A DNA stretch of 64,000 nucleotides from Deltaproteobacteria bacterium (lineage in GTDB: Bacteria > Bdellovibrionota > JACOXK01): positions 6,133 through 70,132 of the forward strand of contig JACPKQ010000005.1 in assembly GCA_016186995.1 (NCBI GenBank), read 5' to 3'. Made by a program: the position numbers and the translations under genes. Below, one piece after another: positions 34,854 to 44,290 of the stretch. Position 1 is the first letter of the stretch, and the number at the start of each line of letters is the position of its first letter. Below the pieces are notes generated by a model. It saw only the letters and a program-made list of their open reading frames with translations. It made no database searches and was not told where the DNA came from.

Positions 34854-36302
34854 TTATAATTTTGAAAAAACATTTTTAATAACCTCAAAATCTTTTTCTT
34901 GAATCGTTTTAAAATCAAGAACAAAATGATTTTGAATGATTCTTCCTAAAATAGAGGGGGTTTTATTTCTAAAAAACTTAGCTAAATCTAAAGCCTTAAG
35001 TTTCGGATGAAAAAACATGAGACCAAAACTCTCAATATTTTCATCTGGTAAGCTTCCACCCCCACCTTGAGCTTTTGTTTCAATGATTTTGAAATCACAA
35101 GACTGGATCCCGGATAATGCGGAGCCTGCCCCCGACTCTGATCGGGGGCATTTCCGGGATGACAAATGGGATCTAGGAATGACAGGGGGTGAGCTTATCA
35201 TTTTTAAAAATCTCTCTATCTTTTCTTTTGTTTGAAACCCTGTTTCACAAAGCATTTTTAACGTAGGAATTTTTTCTTGAAAATCATCCTCGCAATACAG
35301 TTTTAAAAACTCTCCTAAAATAAAAAGCCCTATCTTGTCCATTCGAAGGGCTCGAACAAGTGGGTTTTTCTTCATTTGAGAAATGACTTTTATGGATCCT
35401 AAAAGAATACCCGCCTGAGGCCCACCTAAAAGCTTATCCCCACTTAAACTTATGATATCTACCCCTGTTTGAAGGCATTGTTCAACTGTAGGTTCCTCTC
35501 TATAAGAAACAACCTGTCCAGAGCCTAAATTAAACATAACAGGTATGTTTTTTGATTTTCCTAAGGCCACTAATGATTCTAAAGAAACAGAATGTGTAAA
35601 CCCACTCTGTTTAAAATTGCTTTGATGAACTTTGAGTAAAAGTGCCGTATTACTATGAATAGCCTTTTCATAATCTGAAATTTTTGTTTTGTTTGTGGTA
35701 CCTACCTCTTTAAGCAAAACACCACTTGCTTTCATAACATCAGGTATTCGAAAGCTTCCACCTATTTCAACAAGCTCTCCTCGAGAAACAATAACTTCTT
35801 TTTCTTGAGCCAAAGTGTTTAAAGCCACAAGAACAGAGGCTGCATTATTATTGACAACCAAAGCATCTTCACAGTGAAAGAGTGCACATAAAATTTCTTC
35901 AACATAGCGATGTCTCTCTCCACGCTTTCCAGTTTCGATATCAAGTTCTAAATCACAGTAAGATTCAAAAAAAGGTTTTGCTTTTTCCCATAAAGGCCCC
36001 GGCAAAAGTGCACGCCCTAAGTTGGTATGCAACAAAACACCCGTTCCATTCACAACAGGTGAATAATTAAAATCTTTCCATTTTTGAGAAAACCACTGCA
36101 TCTTTTTACAAAGCACATCTTTGATGCATTGAGGTGTGTCCCCAATGCATAGAATTTGTTCCCGTACTAATTCAAGTATCTTTCTTGCGCTGTGTTTTTG
36201 AAGTTTGAGAGGTAAATGTGAAAAAGTATTTTTAAATTCTTCACTGTTTATAAACTCATTGATACTTGGAAGTTCTTTTAAGTTTTTTTGTTTTTCTTTC
36301 AT
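34854..36302 (-). CDS. selA: L-seryl-tRNA(Sec) selenium transferase SelA
   Basis: 482 residues; PLP enzyme that turns seryl-tRNA(Sec) into selenocysteinyl-tRNA with selenophosphate. The PLP Lys lies in [14 protein letters not shown] (about residue 290); [16 protein letters not shown] and the [13 protein letters not shown] block are present. About 30 residues near 375-405 are encoded by an in-frame palindromic repeat. It overlaps hutU by 4 bp. No selB, selD or tRNA-Sec in this window. Confidence 0.9.
   Translation of the reverse strand: MKEKQKNLKELPSINEFINSEEFKNTFSHLPLKLQKHSARKILELVREQILCIGDTPQCIKDVLCKKMQWFSQKWKDFNYSPVVNGTGVLLHTNLGRALLPGPLWEKAKPFFESYCDLELDIETGKRGERHRYVEEILCALFHCEDALVVNNNAASVLVALNTLAQEKEVIVSRGELVEIGGSFRIPDVMKASGVLLKEVGTTNKTKISDYEKAIHSNTALLLKVHQSNFKQSGFTHSVSLESLVALGKSKNIPVMFNLGSGQVVSYREEPTVEQCLQTGVDIISLSGDKLLGGPQAGILLGSIKVISQMKKNPLVRALRMDKIGLFILGEFLKLYCEDDFQEKIPTLKMLCETGFQTKEKIERFLKMISSPPVIPRSHLSSRKCPRSESGAGSALSGIQSCDFKIIETKAQGGGGSLPDENIESFGLMFFHPKLKALDLAKFFRNKTPSILGRIIQNHFVLDFKTIQEKDFEVIKNVFSKL
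35107..35160. repeat. Nested palindromic repeat inside selA
   Basis: Outer arms ATCCCGGA (35107-35114) / TCCGGGAT (35153-35160), with an inner GCCCCCGA / TCGGGGGC hairpin. Translated in frame within SelA. Confidence 0.85.
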
Positions 36303-38053
36303 GATAGAAAGGGAATGTTAATGTTTTTTTCTTTCGCTACTTTTTTAGCTTCTTCATATCCTGCATCGGCATGACGTATGACCCCCATACCTGGATCACT
36401 TGTCAGAACTCTTTCTAAACGTTTTTCTGCCTCTTTTGTTCCATCCGCCACAATCACCATACCTGCATGAAGAGAATACCCCATCCCAACCCCCCCACCA
36501 TGGTGGAAGGAAACCCAGCTTGCTCCATTCACGGCATTGATGAGCGCATTTAAAATGGGCCAATCAGCAATAACATCAGAACCATCCTTCATACTTTCTG
36601 TTTCACGATAGGGGGAAGCAACACTTCCGCAATCAAGATGGTCTCGGCCAATCACGAGTGGGGCTTTTACTTTTTGAGTGCGAACTAATTCATTAAATGT
36701 GAGTCCGGCTTTGGCTCGATCACCATATCCTAACCAACAAATACGACTTGGAAGTCCTTGAAACTGAACCTTTTCTCTTGCAAGATGAAGCCATCTTAAA
36801 AGTGATTTATTTTCTGGAAATAATTTTTTAAGCGCTTCATCTGTTGCATAAATATCTTCGGGGTCTCCAGAAAGTGCCACCCATCTAAAAGGACCCTGTC
36901 CTTCACAAAATAAAGGACGAATATAAGCAGGAACAAAACCTGGAAAATCAAATGCATTTTTTAAACCCTTCTTATACGCTTGCGCGCGAATGTTATTACC
37001 GTAATCAAAAACAAAGCTTCCTAGCTTTTGAAAATCAAGCATGGCTTGCACATGGTGCACCATTGATTCATAACTCATTGCAATATATTTTTCTGGATCA
37101 GATGTGCGAAGTTTTAAAGCCTCTTTATAAGAAATACCGCGTGGTACATAGCCATTGAGTTCATCATGTGCTCCCGTTTGATCTGTCACTAGATCTGGTA
37201 TTACTTTTCTTTTTGCAAGTTCTGGAAAAACATCCGCTGCATTTCCTAAAAGACCCATGGATACAGCTTTTTTTTCTTTTTTATATAATTCTATTTTTCG
37301 AAGTGCTTCATCTAAGCTTTCTGTCATAAAATCAAGATAACGCGTTTGAAGCCTTCGCTTGATTTTATCCACATCAACATCAACCCCTAAGAAACAAGCG
37401 CCATTCATTGTTGCCGCAAGGGGCTGAGCTCCACCCATTCCTCCTAAACCAGCTGACAAAATAAATTTACCTTTTAAATCTCCACCAAAATGTTTTTTCC
37501 CTGCACTTGCAAATGTTTCATAAGTTCCTTGCAGAATACCTTGAGTCCCTATGTAGATCCAACTTCCTGCCGTCATTTGGCCGTACATAATAAGACCTTT
37601 TTTTTCTAACTCTCGAAAACATTCCCATGTCGCCCAATGAGGTACTAAATTCGAATTGGCGATAAGAACACGAGGTGCATCTTTATGTGATTTTAAAACA
37701 CCTACAGGTTTTCCTGACTGAACAAGAAGGGTTTCATCATCCTGAAGCGTTTTAAGAGTTTCAATAATTTTATCAAAACATTCCCAATTACGAGCTGCTT
37801 TTCCAGTACCCCCATAAACGATGAGTTCTTGAGGTTTTTCAGCAACGCCTTCGCTTACATTGTGCATAAGCATTCTCATGGCCGCTTCTTGCACCCAACC
37901 TTTACATGTTAATTGGCTTCCTTTCGGCGGAATGATTTTTCTCACAAAACTATTAGTAGAGGAAAGAACTTCTTTTTTCAAGAAACTTAGCGCTCTGTCC
38001 CTGTTGCTACATACAACCTTGGTTCTTAAAATGGTTGCTATCTTTCGCTTCAT
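36299..38053 (-). CDS. hutU: Urocanate hydratase HutU
   Basis: Converts urocanate to imidazolonepropionate in histidine breakdown, using NAD. Family blocks [41 protein letters not shown] and [11 protein letters not shown] are present. The first ~25 codons of the longest frame (ATG 38053) lie inside a mobile-looking repeat (38028-38185). The native start is more likely the TTG at 37981 or GTG at 37945, which would give the usual length of about 550-560 residues. No hutH, hutI or hutG nearby. Confidence 0.9.
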   Translation of the reverse strand: MKRKIATILRTKVVCSNRDRALSFLKKEVLSSTNSFVRKIIPPKGSQLTCKGWVQEAAMRMLMHNVSEGVAEKPQELIVYGGTGKAARNWECFDKIIETLKTLQDDETLLVQSGKPVGVLKSHKDAPRVLIANSNLVPHWATWECFRELEKKGLIMYGQMTAGSWIYIGTQGILQGTYETFASAGKKHFGGDLKGKFILSAGLGGMGGAQPLAATMNGACFLGVDVDVDKIKRRLQTRYLDFMTESLDEALRKIELYKKEKKAVSMGLLGNAADVFPELAKRKVIPDLVTDQTGAHDELNGYVPRGISYKEALKLRTSDPEKYIAMSYESMVHHVQAMLDFQKLGSFVFDYGNNIRAQAYKKGLKNAFDFPGFVPAYIRPLFCEGQGPFRWVALSGDPEDIYATDEALKKLFPENKSLLRWLHLAREKVQFQGLPSRICWLGYGDRAKAGLTFNELVRTQKVKAPLVIGRDHLDCGSVASPYRETESMKDGSDVIADWPILNALINAVNGASWVSFHHGGGVGMGYSLHAGMVIVADGTKEAEKRLERVLTSDPGMGVIRHADAGYEEAKKVAKEKNINIPFLS

Positions 38054-38185
38054 GGCTCACTACACTCGTCCTACCGGATTCTTCATTAATCCCGTAAGTG
38101 CTAAAGCACTGTCCGGGATAAGAGAGTTCTGAATATTTGCAAAGATGGGCTGCGCTTTATTTCCGCTTCAGATAGCAACCATTTT
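38028..38185. mobile_element. MITE-like element family B, copy 1
   Basis: 158 bp bounded by perfect 16-bp terminal inverted repeats (AAAATGGTTGCTATCT at 38028-38043 and its complement at 38170-38185). The interior has a hairpin AGTGCTAAAGCACT. No coding capacity. It lies at the 5' end of hutU. Related copies: 39218-39375 and 49602-49760. Confidence 0.8.
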
Positions 38186-38216
38186 TTCACATAGCTTCGA
38201 AATAAACCTATAGGGC

Positions 38217-38370
38217 AAAAGATAGGGATAGTGCTTATAGAGGGTCGTGTCGGAAGGTAATCTGGCTTGGTCCGCATAGTATATGCGGCAGATTACCTGA
38301 GACGCGAGGCGCACTTTTTCGCAGGAAAAAAGTGACGCCGTACCCGAGGGAAGTACTATCCCTATCTTTT
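38217..38370. mobile_element. MITE-like element family A, copy 1
   Basis: 154 bp with 20-bp terminal inverted repeats that differ at one base (38217-38236 and 38351-38370, AAAGATAGGGATAGT...). Two internal stem-loops are visible: GGTAATCTG/CAGATTACC with an inner CCGCATA/TATGCGG, and GGCGCACTTTTT/AAAAAGTGACGCC. A second copy in opposite orientation lies at 63847-63997. Confidence 0.8.
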
Positions 38371-38470
38371 GTGACCACTTCAAGAACTTAAGTACTTCAT
38401 CGTAATAAGAAAAAGACGCGTTGAGTCATGAAAAGACTTTAACCTATTGAAATAATTCACTATAAAAAGA

Positions 38471-38499
38471 TTGTGCTTGAGGTTTTTGTGACATAGAAT
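38471..38499 (+). promoter_or_regulatory. Sigma70-type promoter of the dolichol-kinase-like gene
   Basis: TTGTGC (38471-38476), 17 bp, TAGAAT (38494-38499), 18 bp before the ATG at 38518. No clear Shine-Dalgarno in the short leader. Confidence 0.5.
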
Positions 38500-38517
38500 G
38501 TAAAGTTCATAGGCAAT

Positions 38518-39165
38518 ATGAAAGCAAAACTTGCTAAATTTGAGTCTTTTAGTTCACGAAATGCAACCCACCTTTTAAGAAGGTTGTGGCATTTAGGGTG
38601 TTCTCTCTTACTTGCCTATGCTTATTGGGAGTTTTTCACAAAGGAGCAAGCCCTTCTTGTCATGACAACACTGGGTACTATTTTTCTTTTAGGTGATAGC
38701 TTTCGTTTAAAGTACAAATCACTTAATAAAGCCATTTTTAAAATCATGGGTGGATTTATGCGTAAATCAGAAATGCAATCCCAATCTGCCATGATGCCTT
38801 TTATTCTTTCTCTTTTTATTGTCATAGTTCTCTTTCCAAAACCTGTTGTTATACTTTCTATTCTTTATCTAGGGGTTGGAGACCCTGTTGCTTCTATTGT
38901 GGGCATTCACTATGGAAACACAAAAATTTTTGGAACGCGTAAAAGTTTAGAGGGTTTAGTTGCCAATTTCTTTACAACTACCATTATTACTTACTTTGTT
39001 TTGTCTGCTTTTGGCCTTGGTGGAAGTTATATTGTTCTTATTTCTCTTATTGGCGGAATAGGTTCTGCTGTTTCTGAAAGTCTGCCACTGACAACTGACG
39101 ATAATCTTCATGTACCTATTATTTCAGGCTCTGTCCTCTGGCTTGTGCTCACTCTCCTTCAGTAA
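38518..39165 (+). CDS. Dolichol/phytol/diacylglycerol kinase-like (CTP-dependent) membrane protein
   Basis: 215 residues, about six membrane segments. The signature LGVGDPVASIVG...GTRKSLEG near residues 118-142 is that of the SEC59/DGK1/VTE5 and CDP-DAG-synthase-like superfamily, which phosphorylate lipid alcohols. The exact lipid is unknown. It has its own promoter and stands alone between repeat-rich regions. Confidence 0.8.
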   Translation: MKAKLAKFESFSSRNATHLLRRLWHLGCSLLLAYAYWEFFTKEQALLVMTTLGTIFLLGDSFRLKYKSLNKAIFKIMGGFMRKSEMQSQSAMMPFILSLFIVIVLFPKPVVILSILYLGVGDPVASIVGIHYGNTKIFGTRKSLEGLVANFFTTTIITYFVLSAFGLGGSYIVLISLIGGIGSAVSESLPLTTDDNLHVPIISGSVLWLVLTLLQ

Positions 39166-39217
39166 TTCCTAGCAATGCTCAAAAAGCCCAATTCACATCT
39201 TTGCAGCTTAGGTTCTT

Positions 39218-39375
39218 AAAATGGTTACTATCTTCCGCTTCATGGCTCGCTACACTTGTCATACCGGATTCTTCATTATCCCGTAAGTGCTAAAGCACTG
39301 TCCGGGATGAGAGAATTTGGAATTATTATAAACCGTATGCTGCGCTTGACTTCCGCTCCAGATAACAACCATTTT
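39218..39375. mobile_element. MITE-like element family B, copy 2
   Basis: 158 bp with 16-bp terminal inverted repeats (39218-39233 and 39360-39375, two mismatches). The internal sequence is closely related to 38028-38185. Confidence 0.8.
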
Positions 39376-39435
39376 TTCACATAGTTATGAATTATGTCGT
39401 GTTTATGAAAGAATCTTAACTCGTGTTCATGTGAA

Positions 39436-39508
39436 GATGGGCTGGAGGTTTTGAAGGGGAGGATCCACACTGGCCGGTGCGAGGCCCCTGAGGAACCTCC
39501 AGCCCATC
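39436..39508. repeat. GC-rich long hairpin
   Basis: Perfect 15-bp arms GATGGGCTGGAGGTT (39436-39450) and AACCTCCAGCCCATC (39494-39508), with an inner AGGGG/CCCCT stem in the 43-nt loop. The base composition is far more GC-rich than its surroundings. It may be a structured RNA, a terminator or part of a composite element: AAGAACTTAAG follows both it and the family A copy at 38217. Confidence 0.65.
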
Positions 39509-39576
39509 AAGAACTTAAGTATCGAAAAAATACCACCCCCAATTCAGAACCAAGGTTGTAAAAAGAGAAATACTGG

Positions 39577-39607
39577 ATCCCGGATAGCACTTTCGTGCTT
39601 CCGGGAT
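39577..39607. repeat. Palindromic repeat (ATCCCGGA family)
   Basis: ATCCCGGA-TAGCAC-TTTC-GTGCT-TCCGGGAT, a nearly continuous 13-bp hairpin, 48 bp upstream of the next gene. Confidence 0.85.
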
Positions 39608-39619
39608 GACAGAGTGGTT

Positions 39620-39648
39620 TTGGAACATTGCGATCTGTGTGTTAAAGT
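39620..39648 (+). promoter_or_regulatory. Promoter giving a leaderless transcript (7TM-GAF gene)
   Basis: TTGGAA (39620-39625), 17 bp, TAAAGT (39643-39648), then only six bases to the ATG at 39655. Confidence 0.45.
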
Positions 39649-39654
39649 AAAAAC

Positions 39655-41175
39655 ATGCATATACTTCTGCAGACTTCGCTTATTGCAGGTGTTATCTCGC
39701 TTATTTTTGGTTTCATCACTTTTTTTAAAACACAAAAATCTAAAACTGCATTCTCTTTTGTTCTTTTGTGTCTTGTTGTGGGCGTGTGGGAGATTAGTTT
39801 TTTTCTTGAAAAAAACACCTCTGGTTTCTTTTGGAACAAAATCTATCTTTTTGCAACTATTCTTCTCGGACCCGCTTTTCTCTATTTTAATTTACTTTAT
39901 TTAAGATTTTTTGATGAGGAAGTGAAAAGAAATTCTACTATTTATTTTGCTATAGGTGTTTTTCTCATCATGGGTTGCTTTGTGCCTGCAGAGCAACTTA
40001 AATTTTTTACAAATGTGGCACTTTTTTATTTTGGGATTGCTCTTTTTTCAGTGCTTTATCTTCTTTTTCAAAATCTTAAAAAATCAAAAACAAAATCTGA
40101 ATACACACGTATTAAATATCTTTTTATTGGAAGTGCTATTGTTGTGGGTACCATTATAGGAGACTTTCTTTCCAAATTTGGAATCCCCTTTCCAACCTTA
40201 GGAAACATTGTACTTCTCCTTTATCTTTACTTTCTCTTTCAGTCTTTAACTCAAGAAAGGCCCTTAAACATTGAAGAGTATCTTTCAAAAGGTGTTCTTT
40301 TCATTATTTTATCTCTTATTTTAACTATTATTTATCTTGTTCTTGTTTCTTACGTCAAAGAATCAAAGGGTGTTTTTATCTTTAATACTTTTTGCGCTTC
40401 TTTTATCATCCTGATTCTTTATGAACCTTCTAAAAAAATAGCAGAAAAACTTACAAAAAAAATTATCTACAAAGAACTTTATCAGATGGAAAATAATATT
40501 TATAAACTGAAGGAAAATCTTTTAGGAGTGATTGAATTTAAAAACCTTGAGGATTTTTTAATCCATTTCTTAAGAATTTCTCTTAAAGCAACTCACTTTC
40601 ATATTTATCTCCTTGATAAAGAAAAACACCTCTATGAAAAAAAAGCTAGTTCTCACGAAGAAAACTATCTTCCTCATCTTTTAGAAAGCCACCCCCTTCT
40701 TGATTTTATTTTAAAACAGAAAGGAGCACCACTAACTCTTACAGAGTTTCAAGAAAAAAAGAATAAAAATAATTTAAAAATACAAACGCTTGAAAAAATA
40801 AACACAACGATTGAAGTTTTTAATAAACTCAACACTGAAGTGCTCATTCCATTTTACTATCAAGGACATATCTTAGGGTTTGCTTTTGCAGGGAATCAAA
40901 ACTCCACAGAATCTTATTCTCCTTCCATGCTTTCACTTTTAAGTTCCATTACAAATGATTTAGGATTAGTAGCTTTACACCTTTCTAGAAATACAACAGG
41001 CTTTGTCCCTATCGAGATGAAACAACAAAAATTACCTCACGACACCCTTAAAGTGATTTTAGAAACTATACAAAAAATGGAAATTGAAACTGTTCTTTCT
41101 AATGATCAAAAAACCCTCCTAGCTACCCTTAAAACCCAATTTCAAAAGTTAAAGCTGAATGGTTGGGCTGATTAA
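39655..41175 (+). CDS. 7TM sensor with C-terminal GAF-like domain, no kinase
   Basis: 506 residues. Residues about 1-260 form at least seven membrane helices like the N-terminal 7TM module of some histidine kinases. A linker helix follows and then a GAF-like domain (about 295-450). No His-box, ATPase, GGDEF or other output motif is visible, and the protein ends soon after the GAF region. It may be a sensor that signals through a partner, or a receptor whose output domain has been lost. Confidence 0.6.
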   Translation: MHILLQTSLIAGVISLIFGFITFFKTQKSKTAFSFVLLCLVVGVWEISFFLEKNTSGFFWNKIYLFATILLGPAFLYFNLLYLRFFDEEVKRNSTIYFAIGVFLIMGCFVPAEQLKFFTNVALFYFGIALFSVLYLLFQNLKKSKTKSEYTRIKYLFIGSAIVVGTIIGDFLSKFGIPFPTLGNIVLLLYLYFLFQSLTQERPLNIEEYLSKGVLFIILSLILTIIYLVLVSYVKESKGVFIFNTFCASFIILILYEPSKKIAEKLTKKIIYKELYQMENNIYKLKENLLGVIEFKNLEDFLIHFLRISLKATHFHIYLLDKEKHLYEKKASSHEENYLPHLLESHPLLDFILKQKGAPLTLTEFQEKKNKNNLKIQTLEKINTTIEVFNKLNTEVLIPFYYQGHILGFAFAGNQNSTESYSPSMLSLLSSITNDLGLVALHLSRNTTGFVPIEMKQQKLPHDTLKVILETIQKMEIETVLSNDQKTLLATLKTQFQKLKLNGWAD

Positions 41176-41227
41176 AAAATAAGCTAACTTATTAAAATAA
41201 CTAAAGTTTTACTGGTGACAGAAGACT

Positions 41228-41254
41228 TAAGTTAATATAAAAACTCACCGATAA
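41228..41254 (+). promoter_or_regulatory. FliA-like promoter of the glutamate dehydrogenase operon
   Basis: TAAGTTAA (41228-41235), exactly 11 bp, ACCGATAA (41247-41254). AAGGTGG precedes the ATG at 41292. Confidence 0.55.
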
Positions 41255-41291
41255 ACTTTAAGAATCTTTAATTTAAAAAAGGTGGCATTTC

Positions 41292-42578
41292 ATGGGGCCA
41301 GTTGGACACGATCTTACAAAATCTGAATGGGAAGGCTCAGATCTTTTTAGAAATACCTCAAAACTTTTTGTACATGCTACCCAACAAATGCATCTTGATC
41401 CTAACATTATTGAAAGATTGAAATGGCCTAAACGAGCTTTCGTTGTTTCAGTTCCTATACGCCTAGATGATAACTCCATTCGAACTTTTATTGGTTACAG
41501 AGTTCAACATAATATGACATTAGGTCCTGCAAAGGGTGGAGTTCGTTATCATCCTGATGTTAATCTTTCTGAAACAACTGCTCTTGCCATGCTTATGACT
41601 TTTAAATGCGCTGTTGTTGGTTTACCTTTAGGTGGAGCCAAAGGCGGCATTCGTTGCGATCCTACAAAAATGAGTCGCAATGAATTACAACGTCTGACTC
41701 GACGCTATACCTCAGAAATTGCACATCTCATTGGCCCTACTAAAGACATTCCTGCTCCCGATATTGGCACAGATCAACAAACAATGGCTTGGATGATGGA
41801 TACCTTCAGCCAAGAAATTGGATTTACTGTTCCTGATGTTGTCACTGGTAAACCTATTGAGATAGGCGGTTCTCTGGGAAGAACCGATGCAACAGGAAGA
41901 GGTGTTGTTTACTGTATTATGGAAGCCGCTAAGTATTTAGATATGCCTCTTGATGAAACCACCACAGTTGTCGTTCAAGGTTTTGGTAAAGTTGGCGCTT
42001 CTGCAGCACGTAAAATGGCAAAGATTGGGTGTAAAGTTATTGCTATTAGTGATGTTGCTGGTGGTATTTGTAACAGCAAAGGTCTTGATTTAGATGCACT
42101 CTGTGATTACATCGAGAAAAATAAAACAAGCGAAGGTTTTACAGAAGGTGATCGTGTCACTAATGAAGAACTTTTAGAGCTTCAGTGCGACATTCTTATT
42201 CCAGCTGCGGTGAGCAACCAAATTACAAAGCACAATGCTGATAAGATCAAATGTAAAATAATTGCTGAAGGTGCTAACGGTCCTACCAATATTGACGCTG
42301 ATCTCATCATTAATGACAAAAATATTTTTGTCATTCCAGATATTGTAGCCAATGCTGGAGGGGTTACCGTCTCATACTTTGAATGGGTTCAAGGAATTCA
42401 AAAACTTTTTTGGAGTGAAAAAGAAGTCAATAACCGTCTTTGGAATATTATGAGTGATACTTTTAGAAGAGTTGTTCACACTGCTGAAGAACATAAAATA
42501 GATATGAGAACAGCTGCTTATATTTCTGGGATCAGCAAGCTTTCAAGAGCCATGCTATTGAGAGGTTTTTGGCCATGA
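41292..42578 (+). CDS. Glutamate dehydrogenase (Glu/Leu/Phe/Val family)
   Basis: 428 residues. Catalyses reversible oxidative deamination of glutamate to 2-oxoglutarate and ammonia. The substrate-site motifs GPAKGGVRYHPDV and LPLGGAKGGIRCDP (catalytic Lys) and the Rossmann motif VVQGFGKVGASAA are intact; length is typical. The 3' end overlaps the DUF3047 gene by 10 bp. A FliA-like promoter precedes it, which would link amino-acid oxidation to a growth-stage programme. Confidence 0.93.
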   Translation: MGPVGHDLTKSEWEGSDLFRNTSKLFVHATQQMHLDPNIIERLKWPKRAFVVSVPIRLDDNSIRTFIGYRVQHNMTLGPAKGGVRYHPDVNLSETTALAMLMTFKCAVVGLPLGGAKGGIRCDPTKMSRNELQRLTRRYTSEIAHLIGPTKDIPAPDIGTDQQTMAWMMDTFSQEIGFTVPDVVTGKPIEIGGSLGRTDATGRGVVYCIMEAAKYLDMPLDETTTVVVQGFGKVGASAARKMAKIGCKVIAISDVAGGICNSKGLDLDALCDYIEKNKTSEGFTEGDRVTNEELLELQCDILIPAAVSNQITKHNADKIKCKIIAEGANGPTNIDADLIINDKNIFVIPDIVANAGGVTVSYFEWVQGIQKLFWSEKEVNNRLWNIMSDTFRRVVHTAEEHKIDMRTAAYISGISKLSRAMLLRGFWP

Positions 42579-43255
42579 GAAATATCAAAAAAGCAGGACA
42601 AGTCGTTTTTTTAACAATGGCTCTTATATTGATAGGTGTTTCTTTTGTATTATGTGTAAGACCTGCCTTTTCAAGTTCTCAACCTAAAAAGGCTTTTGAC
42701 TTTAATGACGACAATGCCCTTGAAGAATGGAACGAACACATTCTGAAAAACAAAGTAAAATACTACATTAAAAAAGATCAAGGTGAAACTTTTGTTCAAG
42801 CTGAAAGCAAAGATGCCGCTTCGGGGCTTTATTATAAGCTTCGTTTTAAAGCTAAAACCTATCCTTATGTCAGTTGGAAGTGGAAAATAAATCAATTTCC
42901 AAAAAAACGAAAAAATGTCGAGGATTATGCAGCGCGAGTTTATGTTATCTTTCCCCACATCGTCTTTTTTAAATCAAAATGTATTGAATATCTTTGGGAT
43001 GATGAACTTCCAAAAGATACAAGAAAACCAAGTTCTATGCATAAAAATATTCGTCAATGGGTTGTGAGAGATGGAAAAACACCTGCAGGTAAGTGGATCT
43101 TAGAAGAAAGAAATATTTATAAAGATTACAAACAACTTTTTGGAACTTATCCGGACAAACAAGTGGGCGCCATTGCTTTTATGAGTGACACTGATGATGA
43201 TAAGGGAATAGCTGTAGCAAGTTACGATGAAATACGTGTTGGTTATAAAAAATAG
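42569..43255 (+). CDS. DUF3047-family exported protein
   Basis: 228 residues with an N-terminal signal or anchor (about 12-31). The body matches DUF3047: a beta-rich domain with YVSWKWKINQFP, the AARVYVIFPH strand, W.V..GK...G.W..E.R and a final DTDDDKGIAVASYDEI motif. Function unknown; possibly carbohydrate-binding-like. Overlaps the dehydrogenase gene by 10 bp. Confidence 0.8.
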   Translation: MAMRNIKKAGQVVFLTMALILIGVSFVLCVRPAFSSSQPKKAFDFNDDNALEEWNEHILKNKVKYYIKKDQGETFVQAESKDAASGLYYKLRFKAKTYPYVSWKWKINQFPKKRKNVEDYAARVYVIFPHIVFFKSKCIEYLWDDELPKDTRKPSSMHKNIRQWVVRDGKTPAGKWILEERNIYKDYKQLFGTYPDKQVGAIAFMSDTDDDKGIAVASYDEIRVGYKK

Positions 43256-43264
43256 GAGAATAGC

Positions 43265-43693
43265 ATGAATAACTTTCAAAGAAGAAGGCAATATCTTTTA
43301 AAAAGCCCCATTCAAAGGCGCTTTTTATTTCACTCAACTATTATGATTCTTCTCCCTACTGCTTTTGTTGGAAGTTTACTTTTTTTCCTTATTTTTTATC
43401 TTCTCTCAGATCAAATCATGATTCCTGAACATGTTGTTGCAACCCTAGGACCTGTGATCACAAAACTAAAGTATATCTTAATACTAGGGGGAATCCCTCT
43501 TGTAGCAGTGCTTCTAGGTTGGGCTATTATTATTTCCCACCGTTTGGCAGGACCTATTTACAGACTTGAACAAGATCTTGAGAAGATTGCAGAAGGCAAT
43601 CATAGCGTTAGGGTCAAGTTTCGAAAAAATGACCGACTTGACCCCTTAGCCGAAAAAATAAATAGAGTGCTTGAAAAACTTCCTAAGACCTGA
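43265..43693 (+). CDS. Membrane protein with HAMP-like domain
   Basis: 142 residues: two membrane helices (about 22-48 and 68-91) separated by a short periplasmic loop, then a HAMP-like linker (HRLAGPIYRLEQDLEKIAEGN). It ends without an output domain. Such proteins occur beside sensors and chemoreceptors. It follows the DUF3047 gene by 9 bp with GGAGAA as ribosome site. Confidence 0.7.
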   Translation: MNNFQRRRQYLLKSPIQRRFLFHSTIMILLPTAFVGSLLFFLIFYLLSDQIMIPEHVVATLGPVITKLKYILILGGIPLVAVLLGWAIIISHRLAGPIYRLEQDLEKIAEGNHSVRVKFRKNDRLDPLAEKINRVLEKLPKT

Positions 43694-43702
43694 AAACCGG
43701 AC

Positions 43703-44242
43703 TTAGTCAAAGTAATAGCGAGCACCTAAAGCCCAATCAAAATCAAAACCAGCATTGTTGTTCAATCGATAACCTGGCACAAGCTCGAGATAAGTTCCCA
43801 CTCGATAATCTTTTAAAAAGTAATTGATACCGAGAGGTACACGAAGATAAACTATTGACTTATTAAAGGTAAATCTTCCCCCTACACCTGTATAAAAAAA
43901 CAAGGCTCCTTCGGGAACCTTTACTGTAAGCATATCTCTAAAGTGATAGAGTCCATCAAAGGCCGCACCCAAGGAAGAGTCCCCCCAATCATAACCAATA
44001 GTTGCTACCAACCCAACATACTTACTTAAAAAATACTTTGCAGTTCCCCCAGTAAGCCCCCCTAATTGGACCCCGGCACCAAAATCGCCTTGATCTGGGC
44101 TGACCATAGCTCCCTTAGATGTAGAAGTCGTTTTAGATACTTTAGTTGTTGTCTTTTTCTTTACCATCTTCTTCTTAGCATCAACTTCAGTTAAAAAAAG
44201 AAATGGAATCAGCAATACCAACAAAAATAACTTACTTTTCAT
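43703..44242 (-). CDS. Small outer-membrane beta-barrel-like protein
   Basis: 179 residues with a signal peptide (about 1-22). A Lys/Thr-rich linker is followed by alternating Gly/aromatic strands (GVQLGGLTGGTAKYFL, YFYTGVGG, ALGARYYF), and the chain ends near an aromatic residue, as in small outer-membrane barrels. Ligand unknown. Confidence 0.65.
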   Translation of the reverse strand: MKSKLFLLVLLIPFLFLTEVDAKKKMVKKKTTTKVSKTTSTSKGAMVSPDQGDFGAGVQLGGLTGGTAKYFLSKYVGLVATIGYDWGDSSLGAAFDGLYHFRDMLTVKVPEGALFFYTGVGGRFTFNKSIVYLRVPLGINYFLKDYRVGTYLELVPGYRLNNNAGFDFDWALGARYYFD

Positions 44243-44290
44243 TTTTACCCTCCAAGGTTCAAAAAATTTACTTGAATTGTAACGAAGCTC

